Shown here: positions 35,716 to 48,404 of the stretch, one piece after another
How the letters are laid out: each line of letters begins with the position of its first letter
Position numbering within the stretch: the first letter of the stretch is position 1
Source: Paulownia fortunei
Taxonomy: Eukaryota; Streptophyta; Magnoliopsida; Lamiales; Paulowniaceae
Length of the DNA: 64,000 nt
Reading direction: 5' to 3'
NCBI GenBank assembly: GCA_019321725.1
Contig: CM033121.1
Coordinates: forward strand, 11,966,001 to 12,030,000
The notes under the pieces: model-generated
The model's database searches: none
The model's input: the letters and a program-made list of their open reading frames with translations, nothing else
Told to the model about the DNA's origin: nothing
Translations under genes and position numbers: made by a program

Positions 35716-37405
35716 TGATAAGTGCATATTTTGACATATTTTTATTTTAAATTCTTTATACTTTTCTTACTTTATTCTTATTAATATTATATTTTTATTA
35801 TTATTTTGTATTAGGGAATCAATAAACAAAAAGAGATCAAAAAGAGCTAAAATGAAACCAAAGAAGACAACATGTTTCGTGAGCAAGTTGAGAGATAGTA
35901 TTTTATTGAATCAAATAAGCATCACAGTTAGAATAAAAAGACTATTTTTTCCTAAGTCTATTATGTGTAGATCAAAATATATGCATGAAATCACTTGGAC
36001 TTTGCAAATGATTGTTGTGCTGAAAATAAGCATGTCATCAGACTTATATATTTTTTGTATTTTAGGCATAACTCTATATTCAAAAGTTTTATGGACCTGA
36101 ATTTTACTTCATTTGAAAGCCAACAAATAGAACTACAACCTTGCTATTGGAAACTCAGCCCAATTCAGCCTTGATTATAGCATAAAATTCATCCAAGTGT
36201 GTGCGTTGAAAATGATCTGTCTATGCTAACACATTTCTTTAAATCATGCATAACTTTCACCCCAGTGGTTGGAATTAGATGATTCAAATTAAAAATGAAG
36301 CTAACAAACCAATACACAACTTTCATGTTGATCACTTTTCAAAATCATCTAATTTCAGGGAGAAAAATGTATGATAATGTTCTGATCTGAAAAGAACTTG
36401 TGAATTTAAAGCACATTTGATGTTAATTTGGAGTACATTTGGAGTGAATTTAGAGATGCCAATTTAGACACTCTTCTACAATAAATAGGGGCTCTTGAAT
36501 GGTATTCAAAACATATAAAAACCCTTAGAGAAGGGAAGAAAGTTTTATTATTGTCTCTCTTTATAGCAGGTTTTCTAGCACTAATGTAAATTTTCTAGTA
36601 GTAATAAAAATGTATTCTCTAATTTCTCTTCTATTTTTAGTTTTTTCTACTTTCATTGTGTCATTCTAAATTTCATTTAGTTGAGGAGAAAGGGTTAACC
36701 TCTTGATGGAGAAAGAAGAACAGTTATAAAGGTGCATAATGTTCAGGTGTGTTATATTATTATTTTAATTTTTGATTGAAATCCTCCTTGTTTTGTGGTG
36801 ATTCTTAATTTATACATTACCAATGGCACAACAAATATTTGAGTTCATTTAGCTTATTGTACGGTTCTCATCCACCAACTACTAATGTGAAATCTTGATT
36901 TGTTGTAGACAAAGATATGCATAAATACTTAATCCCATAAAGTAAGTATTGGGGTTAAAACCCTTTTTGTTTAATGATGATTCTTGATTTTTGTATCACC
37001 AATAAAACAATAAATACTTGGGTTCATTTAGCTTATTGTACGATTCTACTCTACCGAATGCTAATGCAAAATATTGATTTATTATAGACAAAGCTATGCA
37101 TAAATATTTGATCCCATAAATAAATATTGGTGTTAAGAGATAATTTACAAATAGTAAGACAATATCATGATTATCTTAATATATTAGCTATTTGATACCA
37201 TCTTCTTATTGGAACGTTCATTATGTATGGATTCTAATAGTAGCATTTAAAAGAGGTAAAAAGAATAAATAATCGTTCATCTATCTAAAACTCAAGAGCC
37301 GCTCAGTACTTTTATTACTTTGATTTTTTAGTTATAGCATTTTTCTTTTTATAATCTAAACCACATTCAACCCATCTTTTAAGAAATATAAACCCAAAAA
37401 TTTCA
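35716..37405 (+). repeat. Athila 3' LTR, truncated at its 3' end
   Basis: Starts TGATAAGTGCATATTTTGAC after the polypurine tract and matches the 5' LTR to AACCCAAAAATTTCA. The last 100 or so bases (the part ending GTAGCA) are missing. The next base begins the Harbinger fragment. Confidence 0.85.
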
Positions 37406-38660
37406 TAGTAAGATATTGATGTTCAAGCTACTTTCTATGACTCATTGGCATCAACAATATGGGTAATCATAAAATGATAAGCCCCTGAATAATGTGATAT
37501 TCTTTTGGATAAGAAGATGTTGAACTTATTCTCTATTCGTAGGGTGAACCATGTTATTTTTTGTACAATTATAACTAAGATTATGTAAATATGGCCATAG
37601 GATTTTCATCTCATTAAGCACGTAATATATGCTTATATTTTTCATTTTAGGGGCCTTTTAACAATGCTCTCTTATTATAGTCGTCTATGGTATGTGAATC
37701 CATTTTATTTGGATGATATGAATTGTTTATCTTTATGTGACATGACTTTGTTTCTAGAATAACTACCGTTAATGTACCAAGTTGCTCAGGTTGTCAGTTA
37801 TATGGTCGTGTGTACTACTTAGGACTGAGTCCAATAATGGAAAGTGGTTCTTCACCTGCCCACGTAGAGTTGATCACCCCAAATATTTTTGTTGGTGGAT
37901 GTACAGATGGAGAGGCATGGTGGTCATGCTAGTGCGAATCACATTATAGACTCTATGGTCACATTGGGACACAATACTCATGGCCCATCAAGTGGACCAT
38001 TTATTGCTCATCCTAGTAATACCACAAATTTGTATCATGGCAATAGAACAGTCTATGCTCAAAACTTGGTTTTGGCAGTGACGAACTACACCACTGTAGT
38101 TGTGATATGTTATGAATTTCTTTGTTGTATATTGATGCTATTTGTGGTCCCTATCCTATTTACATGCCTACTTGTGAAGCTAGTATTTTTTAGACTTTGT
38201 TGTTTATGTTTATACTACATGTACAGCTCAGTAAAATGCAGGAAATTGGAAAAAATGGTAATTGTTTCATTATTTTAAAGATGTTGCGTTTGTTTGAATA
38301 TTATTGGAAATAGTTGTATAACGTTAATGTAACTTCACACTATTTCGTATTTTTATGCATCTGTCCTATTTATGTTATATACATCCAATATAATACGACT
38401 TCTCATATGGCGATTATTATAATACTTGGTCATGCGTTTTTTTATATTTGTCTTTATGGACTGTATTTTTTTAGGGACAACTTTGGTACAATGAGTCAGT
38501 AGTGATGATGGAAAGTTCCTTAACTTTTCGCCACATCACTTTCGTCACTGGGGTGTGTTGGAGGATGACAAGTTCCTTAAGTGTTTGTTGGAGAAAATGA
38601 TGGTTGCTCCATTGCATGACCCACTTATTATTGACTAGGCTCCATTAGGTTAGGAAGTTA
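37406..38660 (+). mobile_element. Second copy of the Harbinger 3' fragment
   Basis: Inverted, nearly identical copy of 9275-10524. It starts at AGTAAGATATTGATG abutting the truncated Athila LTR and ends near GGAAGTTA. The open frame at 37889-38278 matches that at 10044..9739 with an extended tail. No transposase core is present. Confidence 0.75.
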
Positions 38661-40268
38661 TAGGAGAATAGCCCAAGAGTTTCCACTTGACTTGGAATAG
38701 GTCAAGTTAGAAAGCGGAGGTATGAGATGTTTACCTTAATTCTTCAAAGACCAAGTGTGATATATGATAGAGATACCAGCTTTGTGTATGTTCGCTTTGG
38801 TGAGTGAATGAAGGTTGAGCAAGTAATCATTGATTTTTTACTATATCCTATATTTCTTATTGTTATCACAATTACATGTCCCTAATTTTTTTCATATGTG
38901 TAGAATGACATACTTAAGAGAATTTTTGTGTATAATTGTAGGTGTATCCAAGGGCAAAGAGATTATTTCCCCTAGCAATAGTTCCTACACCTGCAGAAAA
39001 TCATCTTAGTCTAGTTCTTGAGTGCCCCATTATCATATTGGATACATCTTCTGAAGTACCAACAACCACCGATAGTTGTAAGGTGACCCATACGTTCGAG
39101 GCACAGGTGTCATTGGCGCAAATATGGCTCTATATAGCTTGCACCACGAGATGTGCTCAAGGGAACCATGGTCAACTGTGCTACTACAGTGCACATTGTG
39201 AGCCAGCAAGAGCACTCCTCCCACCCTTTGGATATGTAGTCCCATGTTGGGCTCATTGACGCATGGGAGGCTACAATCTTTGCAAACAAAAAGGTTCAAC
39301 ACTTATCATAGGGCATCAAGTAGTGATCAATCTACTTTTGCATCATGACCTATTTGGGTTTGAGAAATGTTGTTTGGATGTGTCTTTGATATTTTAGATA
39401 CTAACATAACACTTAGCTATGTATTGATATAGTAGGATACACTATAAATATGTTGTTACATGCTTGGAATATTTTCATTTCTTGTAGCTTTCTTTTTATT
39501 TTTCAGCATGACAAGGATGTAGGTGTTACTTGGAGTTGACCCTATTTGCCATGTACTAGTGGGCAATTTAAGTAGATTTAGTTCCCACAACTTTTATTCC
39601 CCCATGTCTATTTTTGCTTGAACAAGCCACTAGTTTGAATCAGGTGGGGAACTTTGTGGGGCCAGTATTTTTTCACGTAATATGAATGACCTATCATTGG
39701 CGGTGTTGATGCTTCTATGAACTTACTCAGGATGCTTTCCGTACTTTTATGTGTATACCTTGCGTTTTATTCTAAAATAGATGTATGGATGGCTATTTTG
39801 TAGCCTATTGCAAACACATACTATAGTAATTGGACATTAGAAGGTGTTACTTAATGGGTTCTTAAAAGTATATAGTTGAGGATGCTAAGACAAAACTAGA
39901 TATTGCTTCAATTTTTTGGTTCATAATTGCATTGAAGAAAATACTCCCAGACTATATCGAATCATGCCTTCTAAGAACGTTTACCCTTTTAAGTTTAAAA
40001 AATTAGGGTGGGACCTAAAAAAGCAATTTGTTAGAATATTTTTGATTCAAAATTATAAGTTGCCCCCACTAATATAATGGTTTAGAATATTATATTATTT
40101 GCATATGGAAAAGATCTTCTGAAAAATCTAACACCAAATAACTTCTTAATTTAGTCACGTTCTTTTGTACAGAAACAATCAAACAACATACTAAATTAGC
40201 ATAATCTCATTCTATACCCCATCAAATTTTTTTCACAAATAACCATATCAAAACCTATTTTCATTTCT
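38661..40268. other. Unassigned stretch
   Basis: Overlapping open frames at 38942-39259 (+) and 39302..39033 (-) have no recognisable motif. The part from 40000 is AT-rich flank of the solo LTR. Nothing supported. Confidence 0.4.
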
Positions 40269-42043
40269 TGATAAATGCATATTTTGATATATTTTTATAT
40301 CAAATTCTTTATACTTTACTTGCTTTATTCTTCTTAATATTATAGTTTTATTAATATTTTGTGTTAGGGAATTAATAGATAAAAAGATATCAAAAAGAGC
40401 CAAAGTAAAATCGAAAAAGACAACATGTTTTGTGAGCAAGTTGGGAAAATATATTTTATTATATTAAAGAAGCATCAGAATTAAAAGAACAGGGTCATTT
40501 TTGCCTAAATTCATCATTTGTAGATCAAAATATGTGCAAGAAATCACTTGAACTTTGCAAGTGATTGTTAGGCTTGCATTAAATTCAAAATAAGCATATT
40601 TCCAAACTTGTGCAGTTTTCGTATTTTGGGCATAACTCCATGCTCAAATGCCCTATAGACCTAAGTATTGTGTAATTTGAAAGCTAAGAGATAGAGCTAC
40701 AACTTTGCAATTGAAAATTCTGCCCAATTCAACCTTTATTATAGCAGAAAATTTATTCAAATGTGTGTATTGGAAAGGATTTATCTATGCTAACACATCT
40801 TCTTAAATGAAGCATAATTTTCTCCCTAGTGGTTAGAATTAGGTGATTCAAGTTGGAACATGAAGGTAATAGATAAATTTACAACTTTTATGTTGATTAT
40901 TTTTCCAACTTCAACTGATTGCATGGAAAAAAATATGTGACAAAATTCAGATATGAAAATGATATATGAATTTAGAGCACATTTGAAGTTAAATTGGAAT
41001 GAATTTGGAGATGCTAATTTAGGAACTCTTTTATTATAAATAGGGGCTCTTGGATGGTGTTCAAGACACACAAAAATTCTTAGAGGAGGAAAGAAAGTTT
41101 TATTATTGTCTTTCTTTAGGCTAAGTTTTCTAGTAGTAATGTAAGTTTTATAGTAATAATAGAAATGTGTTCACTAGTTTTTTATTCTATTTTAAGCATT
41201 TTCTATTTTCATATGTCTTTGTAAATTTCATTTAAGTGAGGAGAAAGGGTGAACCTCATAATGAAGGAAGAGGAACAGTTATAAAGGTGCATAATATTCA
41301 GGTATGTTGTATTATTATTTTAATTTTTAATTGAAATCCTTGGATTATTCAGGTATGTTGTATTATTATTTTCAATGGCACAACAAATACTTGGATTCAT
41401 TTAGCTTATTATATGGTTCTACCCCACCAACTGCTAATATGAAATCTTGATTTGTTGTAAATAAAGCTGTACATAAATGCTTGATCCCATAAATAAATAT
41501 TGACGTGAAAATCTTTCTTATTTTGTGGTGATTCTTGATTTATGTATCTCCAATGGTATAATAAATACCTATGTTTATTTAACTTATTGTACAATTCTAC
41601 TCCACCGACTACTAATATAAAATCTTGCTTTGTTGTAGATAAAGGTATGCATAAATACTTGATCCCATAAATAAGTATTGATGTTAAGAGAAAATTTGCA
41701 AATAGTAAGACAATATCATGATTACCTATTTGATAATATCTTCCCATTGGAACCTTCATTAAGTATGGATTCCAATAGTGGCATTTAAAAGAGGTGAAAA
41801 GAATAAACAATTTTTCCTCTATCCAAAACTCAAGAGCGAATCCCTAATCCAATACTTTTATTACTTTGATTTCTTAGTTATAGCATAATTTTTTATTTTA
41901 TTCTAAACCACATAAAACCCTTCTTTTAAGAAATATAATCCCAAAGATTTCAAACAACATTCATGTGGATCGACTTTGGACTCCCAATAAATTTAATACT
42001 TTACACAATCTGTATTTGAGTTTGCAACCTTAAAGTTGTAGCA
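40269..42043 (+). mobile_element. Solo Athila LTR
   Basis: Starts TGATAAATGCATATTTTGAT and ends GTTGTAGCA, matching the Athila LTRs over the full length. Flanked by the 5-base duplication TTTCT (40264-40268 and 42044-42048). No internal sequence on either side, so it is the product of LTR-LTR recombination. Confidence 0.9.
41035..41042 (+). promoter_or_regulatory. TATA box of the solo Athila LTR
   Basis: TATAAATAGGGGCTC, aligned with the TATA box of the 5' LTR at 20089. Confidence 0.5.
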
Positions 42044-42184
42044 TTTCTCATACATTCCCCAATACCACCCCAAAAGTTTATCTCAACAAAATGAAAATGA
42101 AAAATCCTATTGAAACAAAAACCATACATGCCCTAAGATTCTCTGACTTGCTTCTCAAGACTCCTAGATCGGCCTCTCCTACGA

Positions 42185-43275
42185 GCCTATAAGCTTAGGC
42201 ATGGACCTTAATTAATTTAATTTATAGTCGAATTAGTTGATGTCTATTATTTAGACAACCTCATCAAATTAGGCCCAATTAAATGATCATGTCAATTAAT
42301 TGGTTAAGTTAACTTAACTCTTTAAATTGAATTTTAAGCTCATTAATTAATTAATTCAATAAACTAGTTAATTCACTCCACATGACTACTAATTTAAATT
42401 AGATCTAATTAATAACTAAATTATTTAAGTGGATGAATTAATTTAATCTTTAAATTAATTCTAGCTTTAGTTAATTAATCTCCATTAATAACATAAGCTA
42501 ACTCCATGGATTACTTTCTTGATTAGAAGTAGACTATTCCAATTTGTGTGTGACACTTTAAGTTCAAAACTAAGTTAATAGTGGGCTTGTAATTCTTGCA
42601 ACTCTGTGAATAAATTAATATTCTGATTAATTAATTAATTAATTATTCACCTATAATTACTCCTTAAGTCCAAAAACCTCACAAGTCATGGAAGCACCTA
42701 TCAGTGCATCATGACTACCTAATTTTAACAAGCGAACCTATTTTTATTATGATTACCATGCAAATACAGTCCTTTTGATAACTAATCTCATGATTAATTC
42801 TACGACATGGATAATTAGTCGAAACCCTATTTTGACTTAATAGCTATGATTCTATTCCAAGTCACATTAACCCTTTCATGAATCATTAGAAAGCCCTCAA
42901 AATATTCATCTTGTGTTAGCCAAGTCTTTGGGGTAAATGACTATGAAAATATAGGAAAATCATCTATTTTACCAAATAGATGACAGATCTTTTGTTGACC
43001 ACTCATTAACCTCCATATATGAAGTTGTTACACCAAAGGTAAATCCCTTATGCTTGTCATGCAATCCGATAGTACATCAAGTACAATATGTCACGCATAT
43101 GGTTACCACAGTGTCTCAAGTTTAATAACTAATTATCTCACTATCACAAATTTGACAAATAATATTTTCAATTGAGAATTTTCATTAGGCTTGTTCGGTG
43201 TACTTATTCTCCAATAAGCACCTTCACACATACATTAGCATCCCCATGTCGATACCTATGGAACGTTATATCCTC
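42185..43275 (-). mobile_element. LTR family A fragment, minus orientation
   Basis: Aligns phrase by phrase with about 4880-6010, for example the stretch from AACCTCACAAGTCATGGAAG (42671) against AACCTCGCGAATCAAGGGAAG (5413). It diverges at both ends, so neither LTR end is present. Confidence 0.65.
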
Positions 43276-43765
43276 CTTTTGAGCATGCATTAATATAATT
43301 CCTTTCCATTTCTATGATAAAAGTAATTATTGCTTAAAACATTGTTAAGGATAAGTATTACTTTTAATGATGTCTATATCTCATAAAAGTACAAGTGGAG
43401 TAGACTAGAATACTACTTATAGGACATCCCTATGTGAGTGTGAAGAAGGCCAATTCTATTAAATTTATCTTAAGAGGATTCTCTAAAATACTTGCAAGAC
43501 CCATGAGAGTTCAAGGCAAAAATAATGAACACAATAGAGAACTAAACTTAATACAAGAGGTATTGTGTGAAGTCTATTGACTGAGCTTGCAATAATGGCT
43601 AACAATTAAAAATTTTAAATTCACTGATTAGCCAAGTGAGTGTGATAAGCTTTTACTAATCAAAGTTCAAAGTAAAAACTACCTATCCCGATGCACTATC
43701 TTTCAGATGGTATTCTACGTCATTTTCTTAAATTTATATCAACTTCTTCCATTCACATGGGGGAT
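43276..43765 (+). mobile_element. 3' internal end of a copia-like element
   Basis: Non-coding sequence leading to the polypurine tract CACATGGGGGAT just before the LTR start at 43766. No protein domain seen. Confidence 0.45.
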
Positions 43766-44752
43766 TGTTGGAATAATAAGGGTAATTACAATGTGTAAGT
43801 AGAAAAAGTTTCCAAGCTTAAGAAAGTGTTCTTTAGTGTGGGAATGTATCCCAAACAAAAATTATAAAGTAAATTTGACTAGCTTATAAACAATTGTATT
43901 TGATAGAGGAGTAAAGTTGTAGAGCTCTACTCATGGTACACCCTAGTGGACCTTTAACTAGATTTAGTTAGCTTAAGGAGATATGAGAGTGACGCAAGTC
44001 TACTTGTTTGCAAATACTCACACACATGCACGTCACAAAGGTCACATTGGGCATTTTAGAGTGATATTTGCACTTCATACTTACGCATCATCACGAGAAG
44101 CTGTGGAGCTTTAAAATTTTCAAAAATCAAACTAGGTGCGGTGGAGTGGCTCAATAGCGTGGCAAACATGTCCAAGTGGCGCGAGTCTAGTATGCCATCG
44201 TGCAGCTGGGGTAGTGAGTGGACATGACCGAACAAGTGGGTGCTGACAAGTCGCAAGTGAAGTGTTGTGATTGGTCACTAACACTTATGCACAGTGGTGA
44301 TTGGACAGGTCCATTCGGGTGTGAAAAGTGTATGACAAGAGTCATGGACTATCACAAAGAGATGTAATCTGAACCACTAGATCACAACTAGATCTTAAAA
44401 AGTACGGTCTAACGGTTCAAATTGATACGAATCAAGTGACATGGTCATATAGGATTAGACACATAAAAGCCTATAAATAGAGGCCCCTCGTTACATTTTC
44501 TACTCCGAATCAAGTTAATTGATTCTATCTTTTCCTTTTCTAAGCTCTTTCTAAAATAACTTTTAATTATTATAGAATTTGTTGTTCCTCTTTAGAGAAA
44601 AAAGTTCGATCAAATTTTAGTCTGTGCAATAATATTAGTGTAGTGTTATATTAATTCTTGAAAGAAGTGTTATATATTGAAAGACAAACGTTCATATTTC
44701 TATGAGCACCAATATAAAAACGACATCTATTTTAAGAAGATTTGCATCAACA
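43766..44752 (+). mobile_element. Copia-like 3' LTR
   Basis: Starts TGTTGGAATAATAAGG right after a polypurine tract and plausibly ends TCAACA, a near-inverse of the start. A TATAAATA box lies at 44472. The 3' border is an inference. Confidence 0.55.
44472..44479 (+). promoter_or_regulatory. TATA box of the copia-like LTR
   Basis: CCTATAAATAGAGGCCCC, a strong plant TATA context inside the putative LTR. Confidence 0.5.
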
Positions 44753-46140
44753 TATCTCACTTCACTCTAGTTGATCTATAATTCTCAAATCTCCTTTCGA
44801 CGATAACATCCTTATGTATGGTTTTTTCTATCAATGCACTCACATTTCATATTTATTTGATTTATTTATTTTTATTAAGTTCCCTATGCCCAATAATCTG
44901 TATTTCATTTACTTTTAAATTTTATTTGATCCAATAAAAATTAGATTCTTATATCATTTCTATTATCCTATAGGACGATATTTCACATCAAAATTAGAAT
45001 ATTAAAACTATTTTTTTGTTTAAAATATGTATCACGAGTAGACTTTTTGTTTTTGACTGCCATATATTTTTTGAATCGAATACCTTCCTCTGTCATCTCT
45101 TGTCTGTCTCTTTTTTAGAGAGAAGTTTTATCCTGCCTGACTATGAAGAGCTTTGAGTCTATCGGGAAAGGATGTGGTGGTAACCCCAGCAGCTTTGTCT
45201 AGAATCGGATGGCCAACTGAGTAGAAAGACTCACCCTATCCACTATAGCGACCCCACCCCCAACTCTAGCTGAGAAGCACCCTCTATCCACTTTTCTTTT
45301 TTAGTGGATGCAAAAGCCCAATTTATGAGCCCCTTTCCAATTCCCTCACCCAATCTCATGAGAAGGAAGTCCAGCAAGCTCCGTCTTAACCCGTCCTTAA
45401 ACAACCAGTCCTCACAAGGCTGCTGGCATTACTAAATGCTCTTGCATGGAATGAGGCAAAGAGCAAAATTGAATTTTGATAGTGGGAAGGTACATCTCTT
45501 TTGTTTGATGATTCGTCCTGTCTTTGTTTTTGGTTAATCTCATTTTGTCCTTCAACTAGTGCTGTGAAATATAGTTGTCATAGCATTTTCGCTTCTGGTC
45601 TTTCAACCTTTTTTTTCAATTGAGAGAATTACTCTAATTTTCAAATCATATTTTTTTATATATAAAAAAATACATAATACATGTTATATTTTTAACAATT
45701 TAAATTGCCCCTATAATAAAATCCCAGCTCCGCTGTGCATGCAACCACCCTTTTGAGTATTTTTGAGCTGGAAGTTTTGCACGTCAACAATGCTGACGAA
45801 TTGGACTATTGCAAAGGAAAGATTTTTATCTACACATAAATACCTTTACACGTCAAGATGAAGTTTGATTTAAACAAAGAATGATAAGAAAAAAACCCAA
45901 AAAAATCCCACTATTTATTTAAATAAATTTCCCAGAGAAGCCGGGTCCTTTCAAATTTGTGACTTACATGTTAAGCAAAAGTTTCAAGTGTTATCTAATT
46001 TTCTTTTTCTCTGTAATCTTTTTCTAAGGTTTAAGTCTTATCTAATCTTTGCATTAAATAATCTCTATCTTGTAGTCAGAAGAGTTTGTGCTTATCACAA
46101 CTAATTTACTTCTATATTCCAGTTAAAAGCATAGTTGTTT
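44753..46140. other. Unassigned stretch with a GC-richer island at about 45100-45480
   Basis: The island (near CTATCGGGAAAGGATGTGGTGG and CCACCCCCAACTC) differs in composition from its neighbours and may be a degraded gene fragment, but no family is recognised. The rest is AT-rich. Confidence 0.35.
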
Positions 46141-47942
46141 GTGAAATATTTTGCAAGCCGCAAGTGCATGGTATCAAGTTTTAATACAATGGTGAGTTAA
46201 GTATCGTATCCACAGGGATTGTAATCAAAAATTGCATTAAGTACTGTAGTTCAAATAGTCCTAATTTTATCTAGAAGATCGAACGATGATTGAAAAACAA
46301 AGTAAAGTAAGATAAAAATGCAAAGACAGGAGTGGAGTTTTTAGAAACAATATAACAAACACCTTATGAGCAAGATATTCTAAAGGAATGACTTACCTAA
46401 TTATTACCTATGTTCTTCCTTCCAAAATATACCAATTCAAGTCAACAACACATATAAGTTAAGAATTCCTAAGCTCATCAATTCCCTCTCTCGAGTGTCG
46501 AATTGACTATGAATTCCAATATGAATTTCGATATCTCTTAAAAATTCAAGAATAAAACTCTACAAAAGTTCAATGAATTCTTCTTCAAAACTTCAAAGGT
46601 TTCATAAGTTTCTCAACTCTATGATTGCTAGGTTGTGTTATCCCTATGATCATGTATAATCTTTCCTATCTCGAGTGTCGAATCTCATACATAAAACACT
46701 CTCAATTAATTGCCAAATAATCAAGATGCAATACTAAACAAGATAACAAAAACAAGATGAATAACTTGAACTAATAATATTTGGAATTCAAAACATAGGA
46801 TCAAATAAGGTTACATCATCCTCTAGAAAGAAATATTTAGTTCACCATGGATGAATACAACTTTAAGAAATATATAAGAAAGAACATGGAAATTGTTCAC
46901 CAATTTGTGAAGTAAAATGAATGGTTGAAGCTCTCCTTGTCTCCAATAATGGCTTGCTTCTCTCCAAGAATGGTTGCCTTGGTTCCAGAAAAATGAATGG
47001 GTCTTGTCTCCAAGAACCCAATGGCCTCCTTTGGTTCCAAGAACCGATTCTTTCTCCAAGACTCTTCCAAAAGAAATACTGAAATTCTTCTACTTTTCTT
47101 GGCTTTTCTTTTCAAAAGAAACCTGAAATTCTTCCCTTTTTCTTGGTTTTTTCTCCTTTTTCTCTCCACCAATTTAGTGTATCCACTAGAGCATCACATG
47201 GGTAATGATGTATAGGATTATCTAATGTGTATATCTCATAAAAATTACCAAAATTCGTGATCCTTTTTTGTTGGCCCTAGGCGCGGATTAACAGTGCCTA
47301 GGCGCTGTGTATTCTGTCTTGGAAGCCTTGGACGGCACCTAGGTGCTGAACATTCTGTCCTGGCAGCCTCATTTCATAAATTTGACACTATTCAGCCCCT
47401 TGCAACTGATTTGTGACCTTTTTATAAGCTGAATTGGATTTTTTGTCTTCTAATGAATTGTGTATCTATCTCTTGGATTTCTATGGGAACCTGAATCAAC
47501 TAAATCGGATATCGTTGGGAAGAGTTATGCCTTAAATACCACAATGTATCATATCGAAAAAGTTCAGTCCGGTACTGACCATTGAACTCGATGTTTCTTA
47601 TTGAAATCGAATAAATTGGATTTTGTGGTAAACATAAAAGTTGTAGATATATCTCTTATATTTCCATTGGATCAAGAATCAAGTTTATATAAAATTTGGG
47701 CCAAGAGTTATGAGTAAAATATGAAAACTGCCATCAGTAGCACCACAACTCGAATTCTTCAATATTTCAACCAAGTTTTTTATTTCTTTCCATTTTCTTC
47801 TCTTATTGTCATTACCTACAAGATTTCAAACTAAATGCATAAAAAGTAACAAAAACACTTGAAAACAAACTAAATGTTAATCAAAAGACATGAATTAATA
47901 ATATAAAACCAATTTATCAATAGTCCCAATAAATCAGATTAG
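46141..47942 (-). mobile_element. Unclassified LTR-like block
   Basis: Opens near GCAAGCCGCAAGTGCATGG and ATCGTATCCACAGGGATTG, phrases common at the ends of plant gypsy LTRs. Short open frames on both strands at 46823-47215 are low-complexity Lys/Phe-rich noise. A cluster of CCTAGGCGC-like words lies at 47277-47370. It ends where the copia LTR begins. Confidence 0.4.
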
Positions 47943-48333
47943 TGAGAACGAAATAACACACACAAATTTGATATCGGAGTTCGGCCAATTGTGCCTATAT
48001 CTCTAAACCTACTACAAATCATTTTATTAAAGGAAGAAAATATACAAGTGTTTATAACACTTACAACTCACAACCCACATAAGAATTTTTCTTCACAAAA
48101 TTCTTTCACAAGCTTTCTCTTAAGCTTTTCTCTCAAACTCTCTCTAATTCTCTAATCTTGGGATGCTCTACAAATGGGAGCTAGGGGGGTTTATATAGGC
48201 TTAAAAAAATATGGGTTGGTGAAATTCAAGTAAGAAATTAGGCAAAAAATTAGGTTAGACACCTTAATTGACAATTGTCTAAATTAGGCACCCTTCATTT
48301 TTTACCAAAAATAGTTTGGCCATTTTCTTGACA
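47943..48333 (-). repeat. 3' LTR of the minus-strand copia
   Basis: On the minus strand it starts TGTCAAGAAAATGGCC after the polypurine tract and ends CGTTCTCA. It contains TATATAAA at 48197-48190. Confidence 0.7.
48190..48197 (-). promoter_or_regulatory. TATA box of the copia LTR
   Basis: CCTATATAAACCCCCCTAG on the minus strand, inside the LTR. Confidence 0.5.
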
Positions 48334-48404
48334 ATCTCCCACTTGAAGACAGATTTCAATCTGTCTTCACACCTCGATCTATGCAGTAGATCTTTTTGAT
48401 CTTC

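Larger units (their letters stand above)
19356..37405 (+). mobile_element. Athila-type Ty3/gypsy element carrying a nested Tekay element and a captured LOG copy
   Basis: 5' LTR 19356-21096, Athila-style primer site, gag, protease, then a Tekay insertion at 22631-31802. After it come the rest of the protease-RT linker (31803-32397), non-Athila cargo (about 32900-34018), 3' internal sequence with AAGTGTGGGGGAATT before the 3' LTR, and the 3' LTR 35716-37405, truncated by about 100 bases. No RT, RNase H or integrase of Athila type remains, so the element is non-autonomous. The flank before 19356 is CAAGG; the matching TSD cannot be tested because the 3' LTR end is missing. Confidence 0.85.

Noticed and set aside
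38942..39302. Overlapping open frames on both strands
   Set aside because: No domain on either strand and no second copy to compare.
46823..47215. Three overlapping frames rich in Lys, Phe and Ser
   Set aside because: Low-complexity translations of an LTR-like block on both strands.
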